Positions 55,775 through 63,930 of a stretch of DNA of 64,000 nt are shown here, one piece after another; position 1 is the stretch's first letter, and every line of letters starts with the position of its first letter. The notes under the pieces were generated by a model. That model saw only the letters and a program-made list of their open reading frames with translations. It made no database searches and had not been told where the DNA came from. The translations under genes were made by a program, and so were the position numbers. The DNA is taken from positions 31,272 through 95,271 of the forward strand of contig NZ_SHLX01000034.1 in NCBI RefSeq assembly GCF_004764705.1, written 5' to 3'. Source of the DNA: Paenibacillus cymbidii (lineage in GTDB: Bacteria; Bacillota; Bacilli; Paenibacillales; NBRC-103111).

Positions 55775-56467
55775 ATGAATTTATTTGAAAAAGAAGCTTT
55801 GGTGCGGGACGCGGCAGAACGATTCGAGAACGAATCTCCGGAAACAATTCTGGCTTGGGCCGTTGAGAAATTCCCGAGTATTACGCTCGCATGCAGCTTT
55901 GGCGCCGAGGATGTTGTGCTTGTCGATATGCTGCAAAAGGTAAGTCCGAAGACGGACATCTTCTATTTAGATACGGATTTCCACTTCAAAGAAACGTATG
56001 AGACCCGCGATCGGATGGAGCAGCATTACGGCATGAAGTTCGTGCAGGTGAAACCGAAGCTGACGCCGGAAGAGCAAGCGGAGCAATTCGGCGAAGCGTT
56101 GTGGAAGTCCGATGCGAACAAATGCTGCAACATCCGCAAGGTGGATCCGTTGACGGACATTCTGTCCCGTTACAATGCCTGGATTACCGGTATTCGCCGC
56201 GATCAGGCACCGACTCGCGCCAATGCGAAGAAAGTGGAGTACGACGTCAAGTTCGGTTTGATCAAGTTCAATCCGCTCGCCAGTTGGACCTCCGAGGACG
56301 TATGGAACTACATTCGCACGAACAATGTCATCTACAACCCGCTTCATGACCAGAACTATCCGAGCATCGGCTGCGAGTATTGCACACGCCAAGTGGCGCC
56401 GGGCGAAGATCCGCGCGCAGGCCGTTGGGCAGGGTCCGAGAAGACGGAATGCGGGCTGCATAAATAA
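55775..56467 (+). CDS. cysH: adenylyl-sulfate (APS) reductase, iron-sulfur type
   Basis: The enzyme reduces activated sulfate to sulfite with thioredoxin. The 230-residue protein has the PAPS-reductase fold (SFGAEDVVLVDML, FYLDTDFHF, TGIRRDQAPTRA). Both Cys pairs of a [4Fe-4S] cluster are present: Cys117-Cys118 and Cys200/Cys203. The catalytic Cys226 lies in ECGLH. The cluster motif marks the APS-using class, which agrees with sat following and no APS kinase gene nearby. ATG 55775 follows GGGAGG; the earlier frame runs through the promoter. Confidence 0.92.
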   Translation: MNLFEKEALVRDAAERFENESPETILAWAVEKFPSITLACSFGAEDVVLVDMLQKVSPKTDIFYLDTDFHFKETYETRDRMEQHYGMKFVQVKPKLTPEEQAEQFGEALWKSDANKCCNIRKVDPLTDILSRYNAWITGIRRDQAPTRANAKKVEYDVKFGLIKFNPLASWTSEDVWNYIRTNNVIYNPLHDQNYPSIGCEYCTRQVAPGEDPRAGRWAGSEKTECGLHK

Positions 56468-56500
56468 TCGATACCCGGACGGGGCACGGAGGGAAATGCA

Positions 56501-57682
56501 ATGGCAGAAACGATCAAGCCGCATGGCGGCACGCTGATCAATCGATTGGCAGACGCCGGCAAGCGTGAGCAATTGCTTCAGGAAGCGGCGTCGCTGACGG
56601 CGATTCCGGTTAATACTTGGGCCATATCGGATTTGGATTTGATCGCGATCGGCGCCTTTTCGCCGCTCAAGGGATTCATGAACGAAGCGGACTACAGCTC
56701 GGTCGTCGAACGCATGCGTCTTGCGGACGGCCATGTATGGAGCATTCCGATCACGCTTGGCGTGACCGAGGAACTGGCTGCTCAGCTCGCAGTCGGCAAA
56801 CGCGCGGCGCTTGTCGGCGAAAACGACGGCGTCATTTATGCGATCATCGACGTGGCCAGCATTTACAAGGTCGATCAGAAGCACGAAGCGAAGCTTGTCT
56901 TCAAGACCGACGACGAAGCGCATCCGGGCGTGCAGAAGCTGTATACGAAGCCGTCGATTTATGTCGGTGGCGACGTTCATGTGCTTAACCGTCCGAAGCC
57001 GGAGAAATTCCAGGAGTTTTACTTCGACCCGGCGGAAACGCGCCGTCTGTTCGCCGAGAAGGGCTGGCGTACGGTAGTAGGCTTCCAGACGCGCAATCCG
57101 GTGCACCGGGCACACGAATACATTCAGAAGTCCGCGATGGAAATCGTCGACGCGTTGTTCCTGAACCCGCTCGTCGGCGAAACGAAGTCGGACGATATTT
57201 CCGCCGATGTGCGGATGCGCAGCTACCTGGTGCTGCTTGAGAACTACTATCCGAAGGATCGTGTCTTCCTCGGCGTTTTCCCGGCCGCCATGCGTTATGC
57301 AGGGCCGCGGGAAGCGATTTTCCACGCCATGGTGCGCAAAAACTACGGCTGCACGCATTTCATCGTGGGCCGCGACCATGCCGGCGTGGGCGACTATTAC
57401 GGCACGTATGAAGCGCAGGAAATTTTCCGCAACTTCACCGCGGAAGAGCTGACCATTACGCCGCTGTTCTTCGAGCACAGCTTCTTCTGCACCAAGTGCG
57501 GCAACATGGCCTCGAGCAAAACGTGCCCGCACGGCGCGGAAGATCATCTCCACCTGTCCGGCACCAAGGTGCGCGGCCTGCTTCGCGAAGGCAAGTGCCC
57601 GCCCAAAGAGTTTACCCGTCCGGAAGTGGCGGAAGTGCTGATCGATGGCGTACGCGAACAGTTCACCGCATCGGGTATCTAA
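56501..57682 (+). CDS. sat: sulfate adenylyltransferase (ATP sulfurylase)
   Basis: Sat activates sulfate with ATP to APS. The 393-residue single-domain protein belongs to the Sat/MET3 family, with the ATP-site motifs QTRNPVHRAHEYIQK (near residue 196) and VGRDHAGVGDYYG (near 290). Cys residues near CTKCGNMASSKTCPHG resemble a zinc site. There is no fused APS kinase domain. It lies 33 bp after cysH in a two-gene sulfate-reduction operon, with a terminator downstream. Confidence 0.95.
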   Translation: MAETIKPHGGTLINRLADAGKREQLLQEAASLTAIPVNTWAISDLDLIAIGAFSPLKGFMNEADYSSVVERMRLADGHVWSIPITLGVTEELAAQLAVGKRAALVGENDGVIYAIIDVASIYKVDQKHEAKLVFKTDDEAHPGVQKLYTKPSIYVGGDVHVLNRPKPEKFQEFYFDPAETRRLFAEKGWRTVVGFQTRNPVHRAHEYIQKSAMEIVDALFLNPLVGETKSDDISADVRMRSYLVLLENYYPKDRVFLGVFPAAMRYAGPREAIFHAMVRKNYGCTHFIVGRDHAGVGDYYGTYEAQEIFRNFTAEELTITPLFFEHSFFCTKCGNMASSKTCPHGAEDHLHLSGTKVRGLLREGKCPPKEFTRPEVAEVLIDGVREQFTASGI

Positions 57683-57690
57683 GGTATATT

Positions 57691-57750
57691 TGTCCACCTC
57701 GTCCCATATAGATGAGCATGAGTCTATTTGGAGCAGGGGTGGATTTTTTT
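57691..57750 (+). terminator. terminator after sat overlapping the cwlD ribosome-binding site
   Basis: TCCACCTC near 57692 can pair with GGGGTGGA at 57737-57744, with an inner ATAGA/TCTAT pairing, followed by T7 up to the cwlD ATG. The 3' arm contains the only good Shine-Dalgarno-like sequence of cwlD. Confidence 0.6.
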
Positions 57751-58503
57751 ATGCGCAAAATTCGCAAACGCGTAGTCATTTGGGTAAACGGCAACGGACT
57801 GTTCAAAATCGGGATGTCGGCGCTGCTCGTGGCGATGATGCTGTTTCTGTTCAGTTACGAGCTTCCCACGGCTCGCACGTGGACCTACTGGACGATGCCG
57901 CTGTCGGGCAAGGTGATTGCGCTCGATGCGGGGCATGGCGGTCCCGATGGCGGCGCGTCGAGCAAGTCGGGCATTATCGAGAAGGACATCAACCTTTCGA
58001 TCGTCCTTTATTTGCGCGATTTCCTGCAGCAGGCCGGCGCTGTCGTCGTCATGACACGGGAAAGCGACACCGACCTGGCCGATGAGGGGACGAACGGGCT
58101 CAGCCGGCGCAAAACCGAAGATTTGCTGCGGCGGGCCGATTACGTGCGCAGGATGAAGGCGGACTTGCTGCTCAGCGTGCACCTGAACAGCTTGCCGACC
58201 GGCAATTGGAGCGGTGCGCAAACCTTTTATCCGGCGGGCAATGACGGCGGCAAACAACTGGCGGCGTTCATCCAGAGCGAGCTGCGCGATCACCTGGATA
58301 CCAGCCGCGTGATCAAGTCGGCCGACAACGTCTATCTGCTTAAGGCATTGCAAATCCCAAGCGCACTGGTCGAGGTAGGCTTTCTCTCCAATGAGCAGGA
58401 GGCGCGGCTGATGGCGCAAAGCAAATACCAGCAGCAGGTGGCGGATGCGATTTACCGTGGCGTCTTGCGCTTCTACAGCGGAGAAAAAGTGGGTTCCGGA
58501 TGA
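57751..58503 (+). CDS. cwlD: N-acetylmuramoyl-L-alanine amidase CwlD
   Basis: CwlD cleaves peptide side chains during spore cortex synthesis so that muramic-delta-lactam can form. The 250-residue protein has one N-terminal membrane anchor (about residues 18-36) and an Amidase_3 domain with zinc and catalytic residues His62, Glu77, His144 and Glu208 (in DAGHGGPDGG, IIEKDINL, SVHLNS, LVEVGFLSN). ATG 57751 begins MRKIRKRVV, as in Bacillus. It is followed by the SalA-like gene, the order found in B. subtilis. Confidence 0.95.
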   Translation: MRKIRKRVVIWVNGNGLFKIGMSALLVAMMLFLFSYELPTARTWTYWTMPLSGKVIALDAGHGGPDGGASSKSGIIEKDINLSIVLYLRDFLQQAGAVVVMTRESDTDLADEGTNGLSRRKTEDLLRRADYVRRMKADLLLSVHLNSLPTGNWSGAQTFYPAGNDGGKQLAAFIQSELRDHLDTSRVIKSADNVYLLKALQIPSALVEVGFLSNEQEARLMAQSKYQQQVADAIYRGVLRFYSGEKVGSG

Positions 58504-58546
58504 AAATATGCTATAATTATTTTAACTGGCACAAGGAGTGAACGAA

Positions 58547-59692
58547 TTGGCAACGAAAGAGCAAGTGCTCGCAGCCGTTAGCTTTATTTATGATCCAACT
58601 TACCATAAGCCCCTTGCCGAACTGCAACTGATTCGCGACATTATGGTCAAGGAGCAGCAAGTTTCTTTGACGGTTGTACTGACGCAGGACGAGGACAAGC
58701 TGCGGGAGCAATACCGGCAGGATGTCCAGGAAGCGCTCCACGCGCTCGGCCAGCAACAAATTCATATTCGCTTCCGCACCATCACCGACTTCGAGCGCGG
58801 CGAACTGGAGAAGCGGTTGAACCCGGCGCCGGCCGGAGAGGCGCCTCGACCCGCCGAGCCGGCCAAACAAGCTGCCCCGCCGCAAGCGGAGCATAAGCAC
58901 GCCGCCCCGCCGCGCGCGCCGGAAACGGCCAAGCTGCTCGCACCTTCGTCCGGCGTGCGCTTCATCGCCATCGCCAGCGGCAAGGGAGGCGTCGGAAAGT
59001 CGACCGTTACCGTCAACCTGGCCGTTGCGCTCGCGCGTCAAGGCAAAAGAGTCGGAATCATCGATGCCGACATTTACGGATTCAGCGTTCCCGACATGAT
59101 GGGGATCGAAGAGCGCCCCGAACAGGAAAACAACAAAATCATTCCTGTCGAGCGGTTCGGCGTCAAAGTGATGTCGATGGGCTTTTTCGTCGAAGACAAC
59201 GCGCCGATCATCTGGCGCGGTCCGATGCTCGGCAAGATGCTGCGCAACTTCTTCGGCGAAGTCGAGTGGGGCGATCTCGACTATTTGCTGCTTGACTTGC
59301 CTCCAGGTACCGGCGATATTGCGCTTGACGTGCACCAGATGATTCCGCAAAGCAAGGAAATCGTCGTGACTACTCCGCACGCAACAGCTGCTTTCGTGGC
59401 GGCGCGCGCCGGTGCGATGGCGATTCATACGAACCATGAAATTCTCGGCGTCATCGAGAATATGGCGTATTATCTGGACAAGTCGGGCGAGAAGGATTAC
59501 GTGTTCGGCCGCGGCGGCGGAGGCAAACTGGCGGAAGAGCTTCACACCGAGCTGCTGGCCCAAATTCCGCTTGGAGCGCCGGACAACCATATTGCGGAGC
59601 CGGACTACTCGCCTTCCGTCTATAAGGCGGATACGGAGACCGGCCGTATGTACGACGAGGTGGCCCGGGCCATCATCGTCAAATTCCCATAA
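58547..59692 (+). CDS. salA: Mrp/SalA-family P-loop ATPase
   Basis: The 381-residue protein has an N-terminal MIP18-like domain (1-90), an Ala/Pro-rich linker (about 92-128) and a MinD/Mrp ATPase domain with the deviant Walker A IASGKGGVGKST (142-153). The CxxC pair used by Fe-S carrier Mrp proteins is absent from VIENMAYYLDKSGEKDY, which matches Bacillus SalA, a regulator of exoprotease genes. TTG 58547 has AAGGAG at 8-nt spacing; GTG 58538 is part of that site. A TATAAT at 58512 may be its -10 box. Confidence 0.85.
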   Translation: MATKEQVLAAVSFIYDPTYHKPLAELQLIRDIMVKEQQVSLTVVLTQDEDKLREQYRQDVQEALHALGQQQIHIRFRTITDFERGELEKRLNPAPAGEAPRPAEPAKQAAPPQAEHKHAAPPRAPETAKLLAPSSGVRFIAIASGKGGVGKSTVTVNLAVALARQGKRVGIIDADIYGFSVPDMMGIEERPEQENNKIIPVERFGVKVMSMGFFVEDNAPIIWRGPMLGKMLRNFFGEVEWGDLDYLLLDLPPGTGDIALDVHQMIPQSKEIVVTTPHATAAFVAARAGAMAIHTNHEILGVIENMAYYLDKSGEKDYVFGRGGGGKLAEELHTELLAQIPLGAPDNHIAEPDYSPSVYKADTETGRMYDEVARAIIVKFP

Positions 59693-59696
59693 ATAA

Positions 59697-59740
59697 CGGG
59701 CCGCCTGCGAATCGACATCCTGTCGACTTGCAGCGGCCCG
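59697..59740. terminator. bidirectional terminator between salA and gerD
   Basis: CGGGCCGCCTGC pairs with GCAGCGGCCCG. TTTTG follows on the + strand, and TTATTTA lies beyond the other arm on the - strand, so it can serve both convergent genes. Confidence 0.75.
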
Positions 59741-59756
59741 TTTTGCGGTGATCGCG

Positions 59757-60500
59757 TCATTCCTCTTGATCGTCTTCCTTCTTCTTCTTGTTGCTCGCTT
59801 CGTCGCCCGATTTGCCGCCGGCGTTGTCGTCGGATGGGGACGGGGACTGGGACGGTGAGGGGGAGGACTGTCCGCCCTGGTTGCCTTGCTTCTGCTGCTG
59901 TTTCTGCCCGCCGCCGCTCTGCGCGTTTTCTTCTGTCGGCCGGGCGCCTTCTTCCACCACTTTCTTCAGTATATCCATGACTTGCAGCTTGAACAACGGA
60001 CTTTGCATCGTATCGGTGACCGCGTTCGCCATCATTTGCTTGTATTTGGGCTGCTTCATCAGCGTGAACATGATTTGGTCAAAATCCGGCGTGTTCATCG
60101 CTTCCATCATCGATTTCTGATAAGTCGGGTCCTTCAGCAAATCCTTGTAAATTTGCTTGTTTTGTTTCTCGATCGCCTTGGCGAACTCGCCGGCAAACCG
60201 CGGGTCGGTCATCGTCTTTTCGATAAACTTGGCGTTGTTCGGATCGGTCAGCACTTGCTTGACGGCCATCTGCATTTGCACGCCTTCGTTGGTCGACAGC
60301 AGCTGCGCCGTTTTGTCCTTGTTTTTGTTCAAGGCTTCCTGGATCGTCTTCTGGGCGTCTTCCGATTTCAACACGTCGATGACGATCGATTTCGTATCCT
60401 TGTAGCTCTGCACCTGCTGCTGTTGCTGATCGGATCCGCAGGCAATCACCAAACTGCACAGAAGGACTGCCGGAACCGCTCGAATCCATTTCGTTTTCAT
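59757..60500 (-). CDS. gerD: spore germination lipoprotein GerD
   Basis: GerD clusters germinant receptors in the spore inner membrane. The 247-residue product has a lipoprotein signal peptide ending in VIAC, a helical GerD core (SYKDTKSIVIDVLKSEDAQKTIQEAL through PLFKLQVMDILKKVVEEG), and a disordered tail rich in Gln, Ser, Pro and Lys (last 60 residues). The ATG at 60500 begins the signal peptide. An upstream ATG at 60512 sits only 1-2 nt from the Shine-Dalgarno sequence. It is one of only two - strand genes. Confidence 0.92.
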   Translation of the reverse strand: MKTKWIRAVPAVLLCSLVIACGSDQQQQQVQSYKDTKSIVIDVLKSEDAQKTIQEALNKNKDKTAQLLSTNEGVQMQMAVKQVLTDPNNAKFIEKTMTDPRFAGEFAKAIEKQNKQIYKDLLKDPTYQKSMMEAMNTPDFDQIMFTLMKQPKYKQMMANAVTDTMQSPLFKLQVMDILKKVVEEGARPTEENAQSGGGQKQQQKQGNQGGQSSPSPSQSPSPSDDNAGGKSGDEASNKKKKEDDQEE

Positions 60501-60660
60501 GGCGCCGGGCATGCTCCTTTCGCTTTACGGAATAGGCCTAGTATCCGTTGCTTCCTGATTTTTTATCAAACCGTGCGGTTGGCTTTTTGCTGTGAACGTT
60601 GGTATTATTAACTATAGAAAAAGGGGCTTGGCCGATCGCCTGCTTGGGAGGAACATCGCT

Positions 60661-61431
60661 TTGACGATCAAGAAATGGATTTATATTTTCTGGACAACGC
60701 TTGTGCTCGGAACGGTTGTGTCGGTAGCCATGGGGGCGCTGCTGCTCGCGCTGTTTGACGATATCAGCTTGGCCGAAGGGACGAAAGCCGGGTTCGATGG
60801 CTATACGGTGACGTTCGTCGTGTTGATTGGCGCGACGATCAGCGTGCTGAGCCAGATGGGCTTTTTTTCGTATTTGATTATCCGCTATATCGCGATCGGC
60901 ATTTTCCGCAGCAAACGGCTGTGGGAGTATGTCCAGCTTTTCCTTATTGCCGACACGGTATTCGCCATGATTTATTTGCCATACGCCAACTTTGCCGAGC
61001 CAGGGGAGAGCATCGCTTCTTATTTGGCGATTCCGCTCGTGCTGCTCGCCGCCGCGCTGCTCATTTCCTATTGGAAGGTGAGGCAGACGAATCGCAATGC
61101 GTTTGTGCCGACGCTTTTTTTTATGTACACCGTTACTGCGCTTGAGGCGGTCGTTGCGCTGCGCCAGAACAGCTTGCCGCTGGATTTGTACATGCTGGCT
61201 GTGCTCGTGGTGTGCAACGGGTGGCAAATTATGCTGCTGCACAAGCTCGTCGGCAATGCCGGCGGCGAGAAGCAGGAGACGGGTGGAGCAGGCGCGCAAG
61301 CGGCATTGCGGCCGCAGTTGGCCGGCACGCCGGGCGCCGCGGCGAGGAACGATCGTCCCGCGGGGGGCGGCGGATCGCGCGGGCAGAAGGCCAAATCGGG
61401 CAAAAAAAAGACTCCTTCGCGGAGTCGTTAG
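60661..61431 (+). CDS. kbaA: KinB-signaling pathway activation protein KbaA
   Basis: KbaA is a membrane protein needed for KinB-driven phosphorelay activation at the onset of sporulation. The first 195 residues hold about six transmembrane segments with the conserved YTVTFVVLIGATISVLSQMGFFSY-type core. The last 55 residues are a Gly/Ala/Lys-rich tail. TTG 60661 follows GGGAGGAA. The final codons form the hairpin that terminates pdaB from the other strand, and the stop codons of the two genes overlap by 4 bp. Confidence 0.88.
   Translation: MTIKKWIYIFWTTLVLGTVVSVAMGALLLALFDDISLAEGTKAGFDGYTVTFVVLIGATISVLSQMGFFSYLIIRYIAIGIFRSKRLWEYVQLFLIADTVFAMIYLPYANFAEPGESIASYLAIPLVLLAAALLISYWKVRQTNRNAFVPTLFFMYTVTALEAVVALRQNSLPLDLYMLAVLVVCNGWQIMLLHKLVGNAGGEKQETGGAGAQAALRPQLAGTPGAAARNDRPAGGGGSRGQKAKSGKKKTPSRSR
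61402..61427 (-). terminator. pdaB terminator inside the kbaA 3' end
   Basis: GACTCC and GGAGTC around loop TTCG (61410-61425) are followed on the - strand by an eight-base T-run (the A8 at 61402-61409). Confidence 0.8.
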
Positions 61432-62213
61432 CCCATATTCCCGTTTGTCTGACTGTCGTCGACGGGCTGCTGTTCGCTTTTCGTCTGGTTCAACAGGCCG
61501 GATACCGTGACGAATTCGTAGCCTTTGGCCCGCAGTTGATCGATGATGATCGGAAGCGCTTCGTGCGTTTGTTTGACCGAGTCGCTGGCATGAAGCAAAA
61601 TAATGTCGCCGGGATGCGCCTTGGATACGACCCGATTGATGATGTTTTCGGTGCCGATGTTTTTCCAGTCGAGGGAGTCGGTATCCCATTGGATGACCGT
61701 ATAGCCAAGCTCGCCGGCAATGCGCAGCACGCGCTTGTCAAAATCGCCGTTCGGCATGCGAATCAGCGTCGGCGCTTTGCCTGTCTGATCGGTCAGCATC
61801 TGATGAGCGGTTGAAATTTGTTTGCGAATGTCATCGTCGCTCAGTGTGCTGTAATTGAGGTGTTTATGCCCGTGGCTGCCGATTTCGAAGCCGTCCTTGA
61901 CGATTTTGTCGACGATTTCGGGATGCGTTTTGCTCCAGGGAGAGGAGAGGAAGAAGGTGGCGTTCGCGACCCCTTTCTCCTTGAGGATGTTCAGGATGGG
62001 TTCGGCCCGTTTTTCGCCCCAGCTGATATCGAACGTAAGGGCAACGACCTTCTTTTCGGTTTGCACGCTGTAAATGGCTGACGGACCTGTCGGCGCGAAT
62101 ACCGAGACATGATCCTTCTCCGCATACAAAATACCGGCCGCGAACAACATAGCAACAACGATAATCAGCACCTGCTTCAGTTTTTTGCCATTCAGGACAT
62201 AGAAGTAATTCAC
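61428..62213 (-). CDS. pdaB: polysaccharide deacetylase-family sporulation protein PdaB
   Basis: PdaB is a NodB-homology protein needed to maintain spores after late sporulation in Bacillus. The 261-residue protein has an N-terminal membrane anchor (about residues 12-30). Its deacetylase domain carries ALTFDISWGEKRAEPIL in place of the usual TFDDG and the HxxxH metal motif SHGHKH (His114, His118). GTG 62213 gives MNYFYV, matching the family, after GGAGGAAC. It is convergent with kbaA and divergent from the SpoIIM-like gene. Confidence 0.9.
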   Translation of the reverse strand: MNYFYVLNGKKLKQVLIIVVAMLFAAGILYAEKDHVSVFAPTGPSAIYSVQTEKKVVALTFDISWGEKRAEPILNILKEKGVANATFFLSSPWSKTHPEIVDKIVKDGFEIGSHGHKHLNYSTLSDDDIRKQISTAHQMLTDQTGKAPTLIRMPNGDFDKRVLRIAGELGYTVIQWDTDSLDWKNIGTENIINRVVSKAHPGDIILLHASDSVKQTHEALPIIIDQLRAKGYEFVTVSGLLNQTKSEQQPVDDSQTNGNMG

Positions 62214-62372
62214 AGCATCCGTTCCTCCTTCGTAGCCTGCCGCAGGACATGCGACGGCTTGTTTCATGCTTTGTACAATGTATGCATGTACACCTATCTT
62301 ATGTCAGTTTGTCCGCAGCTTTTTTGGCCGGATTTCCTGCGCTGCCCGCGGACTTGCAACCTGGAGGATCTC

Positions 62373-62978
62373 ATGAACATTCGCGCACTCCTGCTGTACG
62401 CCCGCGGGATGAAGCATTATTTTATCGCCGCTACGCTTGTGTTTGCGGTCGGCATTTGGCTGGGGGCCCAGGACTACGGCAGCTTCTCGCATTTGATCGA
62501 TTCGCAAAAAGACCGCTTGCAGTCCATCGTGAATGCCCTGTCGCAGGGGGAATACCAGAACCTGAAAATGTTTCTGTTTATTTTCCTGAATAATTCCATC
62601 GTAACGACGCTGATTATGTTTACGGGCGCATTCCTCATGATCATGCCGTTGTATTCGCTGCTGACCAATGGCATGCTGCTCGGCCATTTGGCCGCGATTA
62701 ACGACCATCAGCTCGGTCGGTTTTTTCAGGCGGTGCTGCCTCACGGCATCATTGAAATTCCGGCGATTCTGATCGCCAGCGCATTTGGCATTCGCCTTGG
62801 CGTATTGACGCTGCAGGCGTTTCTTTCGCTACCTTTTCCGACACGCAGGGCGCGCGCAGGCGGCAAGTTGCTCGCCTTCTTCCGCGTCTCCATCCCGTTG
62901 CTGCTGGTGCTTGTGGCGCTGTTGTTTGTCGCGGCCGTTATTGAAAGCACGTTGACGATGTGGTTGGTGGAGGGGTAA
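62373..62978 (+). CDS. SpoIIM-family membrane protein
   Basis: The 201-residue integral membrane protein fits the SpoIIM/YoaS-like family (stage II sporulation protein M). It shows about five hydrophobic segments, FLNNSIVTTLIMFTGAFL and a central LPHGIIEIPAILIASAFGIRLG motif that is diagnostic. SpoIIM works with SpoIID and SpoIIP in engulfment, but many paralogues have no known role. CTGGAGG precedes ATG 62373. Its place beside pdaB and kbaA supports a spore function, though it may not be the engulfment SpoIIM itself. Confidence 0.82.
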   Translation: MNIRALLLYARGMKHYFIAATLVFAVGIWLGAQDYGSFSHLIDSQKDRLQSIVNALSQGEYQNLKMFLFIFLNNSIVTTLIMFTGAFLMIMPLYSLLTNGMLLGHLAAINDHQLGRFFQAVLPHGIIEIPAILIASAFGIRLGVLTLQAFLSLPFPTRRARAGGKLLAFFRVSIPLLLVLVALLFVAAVIESTLTMWLVEG

Positions 62979-63095
62979 GGCGAGCTAGATTTTTTTTACA
63001 AAAGCGGATCATAAAATTTCCAAAATGTGTGCATAACAGTAAAGCGATGGCGGAGGCGTTTGGGCCGGAGCTGCACACAAGTTTCGGAAATTGCG

Positions 63096-63305
63096 AGTTC
63101 AAAAAGACGGCTTTTCAGCACCGAGAAGGTTGCGAGAACCTGAAGAAGGAGTAGCGGAGTTTAGGAAACGCCCTATATAGGGAGTTTAGCTTGCTAAACT
63201 CTCCCCGCTAACGAAATGAGCAACGGACTTCGAAGGTGAACGCAAGATTCGATGCCGAATACGCTTCATGAAAAGCTTCGTGATCAAAAGACGACTTTTT
63301 GAACT
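63096..63305. repeat. MITE-like element with imperfect terminal inverted repeats
   Basis: The left end AGTTCAAAAAGACGGCTTTT (63096-63115) is the near-inverse of the right end AAAAGACGACTTTTTGAACT (63286-63305). Inside are a CTATATAG palindrome (63173-63180) and a perfect 9-bp hairpin GAGTTTAGC/GCTAAACTC (63182-63201). No ORF of note is present in these 210 bp, so it would be non-autonomous. Confidence 0.65.
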
Positions 63306-63332
63306 ACCTCTGAAAGGGGATTGTTCCTCAGT

Positions 63333-63551
63333 ATGATCGGTTTTTTGTTTAACGACAGGGAATGCCGGGAATTGGATTATGTGCTCCGCAAAGAGCTAGA
63401 CGAGATGTTGTTCGATCTGAGCGACAAGCGTACCGAAAATGACATGAAGGAAGCGATCGAAAGCCGGTATCGGGTGATCTTCCGCATGTACGCCAGGCTG
63501 GCTTCGCCGAAGGAGATTTCCAAATACGCCCGAAGCAGGACGAACCACTGA
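63333..63551 (+). CDS. small conserved-looking hypothetical protein (72 aa)
   Basis: I know no function for it. From ATG 63333 it encodes a highly charged, probably all-helical 72-residue protein starting MIGFLFNDRECRELDYVLRK. It has the acidic block LDEMLFDLSDKR and a basic end. A GAAAGGGG sequence lies about 12 nt upstream. Similar small MIGFLFN-type proteins occur in Bacillales, in my recollection next to rRNA operons. The gene sits directly before the rrn promoters. Confidence 0.65.
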   Translation: MIGFLFNDRECRELDYVLRKELDEMLFDLSDKRTENDMKEAIESRYRVIFRMYARLASPKEISKYARSRTNH

Positions 63552-63602
63552 AGAGCGATCTGCGGCGACTGATCCGAAGGTAAAAAAACGCTTCCACAGG
63601 GG

Positions 63603-63632
63603 TTGACTTCGGTTCCGGGTCTGTGATACATT
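63603..63632 (+). promoter_or_regulatory. rrn promoter P1
   Basis: TTGACT (63603-63608) and TACATT (63627-63632) are spaced by 18 bp. Confidence 0.65.
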
Positions 63633-63698
63633 AGTACTCGCCGCTTGGAAGGCTTGTCCGGAAGCGCGGCGGACGAAAGAAGAAGAAAAAAATAAAGC

Positions 63699-63728
63699 TT
63701 GCAATCGTGATCGGCGATGTGGTATGAT
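63699..63728 (+). promoter_or_regulatory. rrn promoter P2
   Basis: TTGCAA (63699-63704) and TATGAT (63723-63728) are spaced by 18 bp, about 95 bp after P1. Tandem rrn promoters are usual in Bacillales. Confidence 0.7.
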
Positions 63729-63842
63729 ATAAAAGTCGCCGTTAAACGACAGCCCACCGGCAAGATGCTTCGCAACAAGACGGCAACATCACGACAATGT
63801 CTTGCGCGGCTTGACTTTTCGGGCGACACCAAGCTTCATCAT

Positions 63843-63857
63843 TGCCCTTTGAAAACT
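63843..63857 (+). promoter_or_regulatory. boxA antitermination site of the rrn leader
   Basis: TGCCCTTTGAAAACT closely resembles the Bacillus rrn boxA that binds NusB-S10. A small stem (63881-63896, loop TTCG) lies between it and the 16S gene. Confidence 0.7.
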
Positions 63858-63930
63858 GAACAACGAGTGAGCAAGCAACAACGATCTTCGGATCGTAAGC
63901 TAGTGTTTTGAAGAGCAAGTTCGAACTACC

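Noticed and set aside
55967..57697. 576-aa ORF on the - strand opposite cysH-sat
   Set aside because: It has no family features and no ribosome site, and covers two certain genes in antisense.
59886..60611. 241-aa + strand ORF opposite gerD
   Set aside because: The - strand product has a lipobox and the GerD core; the + strand ORF is rich in His, Leu and Arg, as antisense shadows are.
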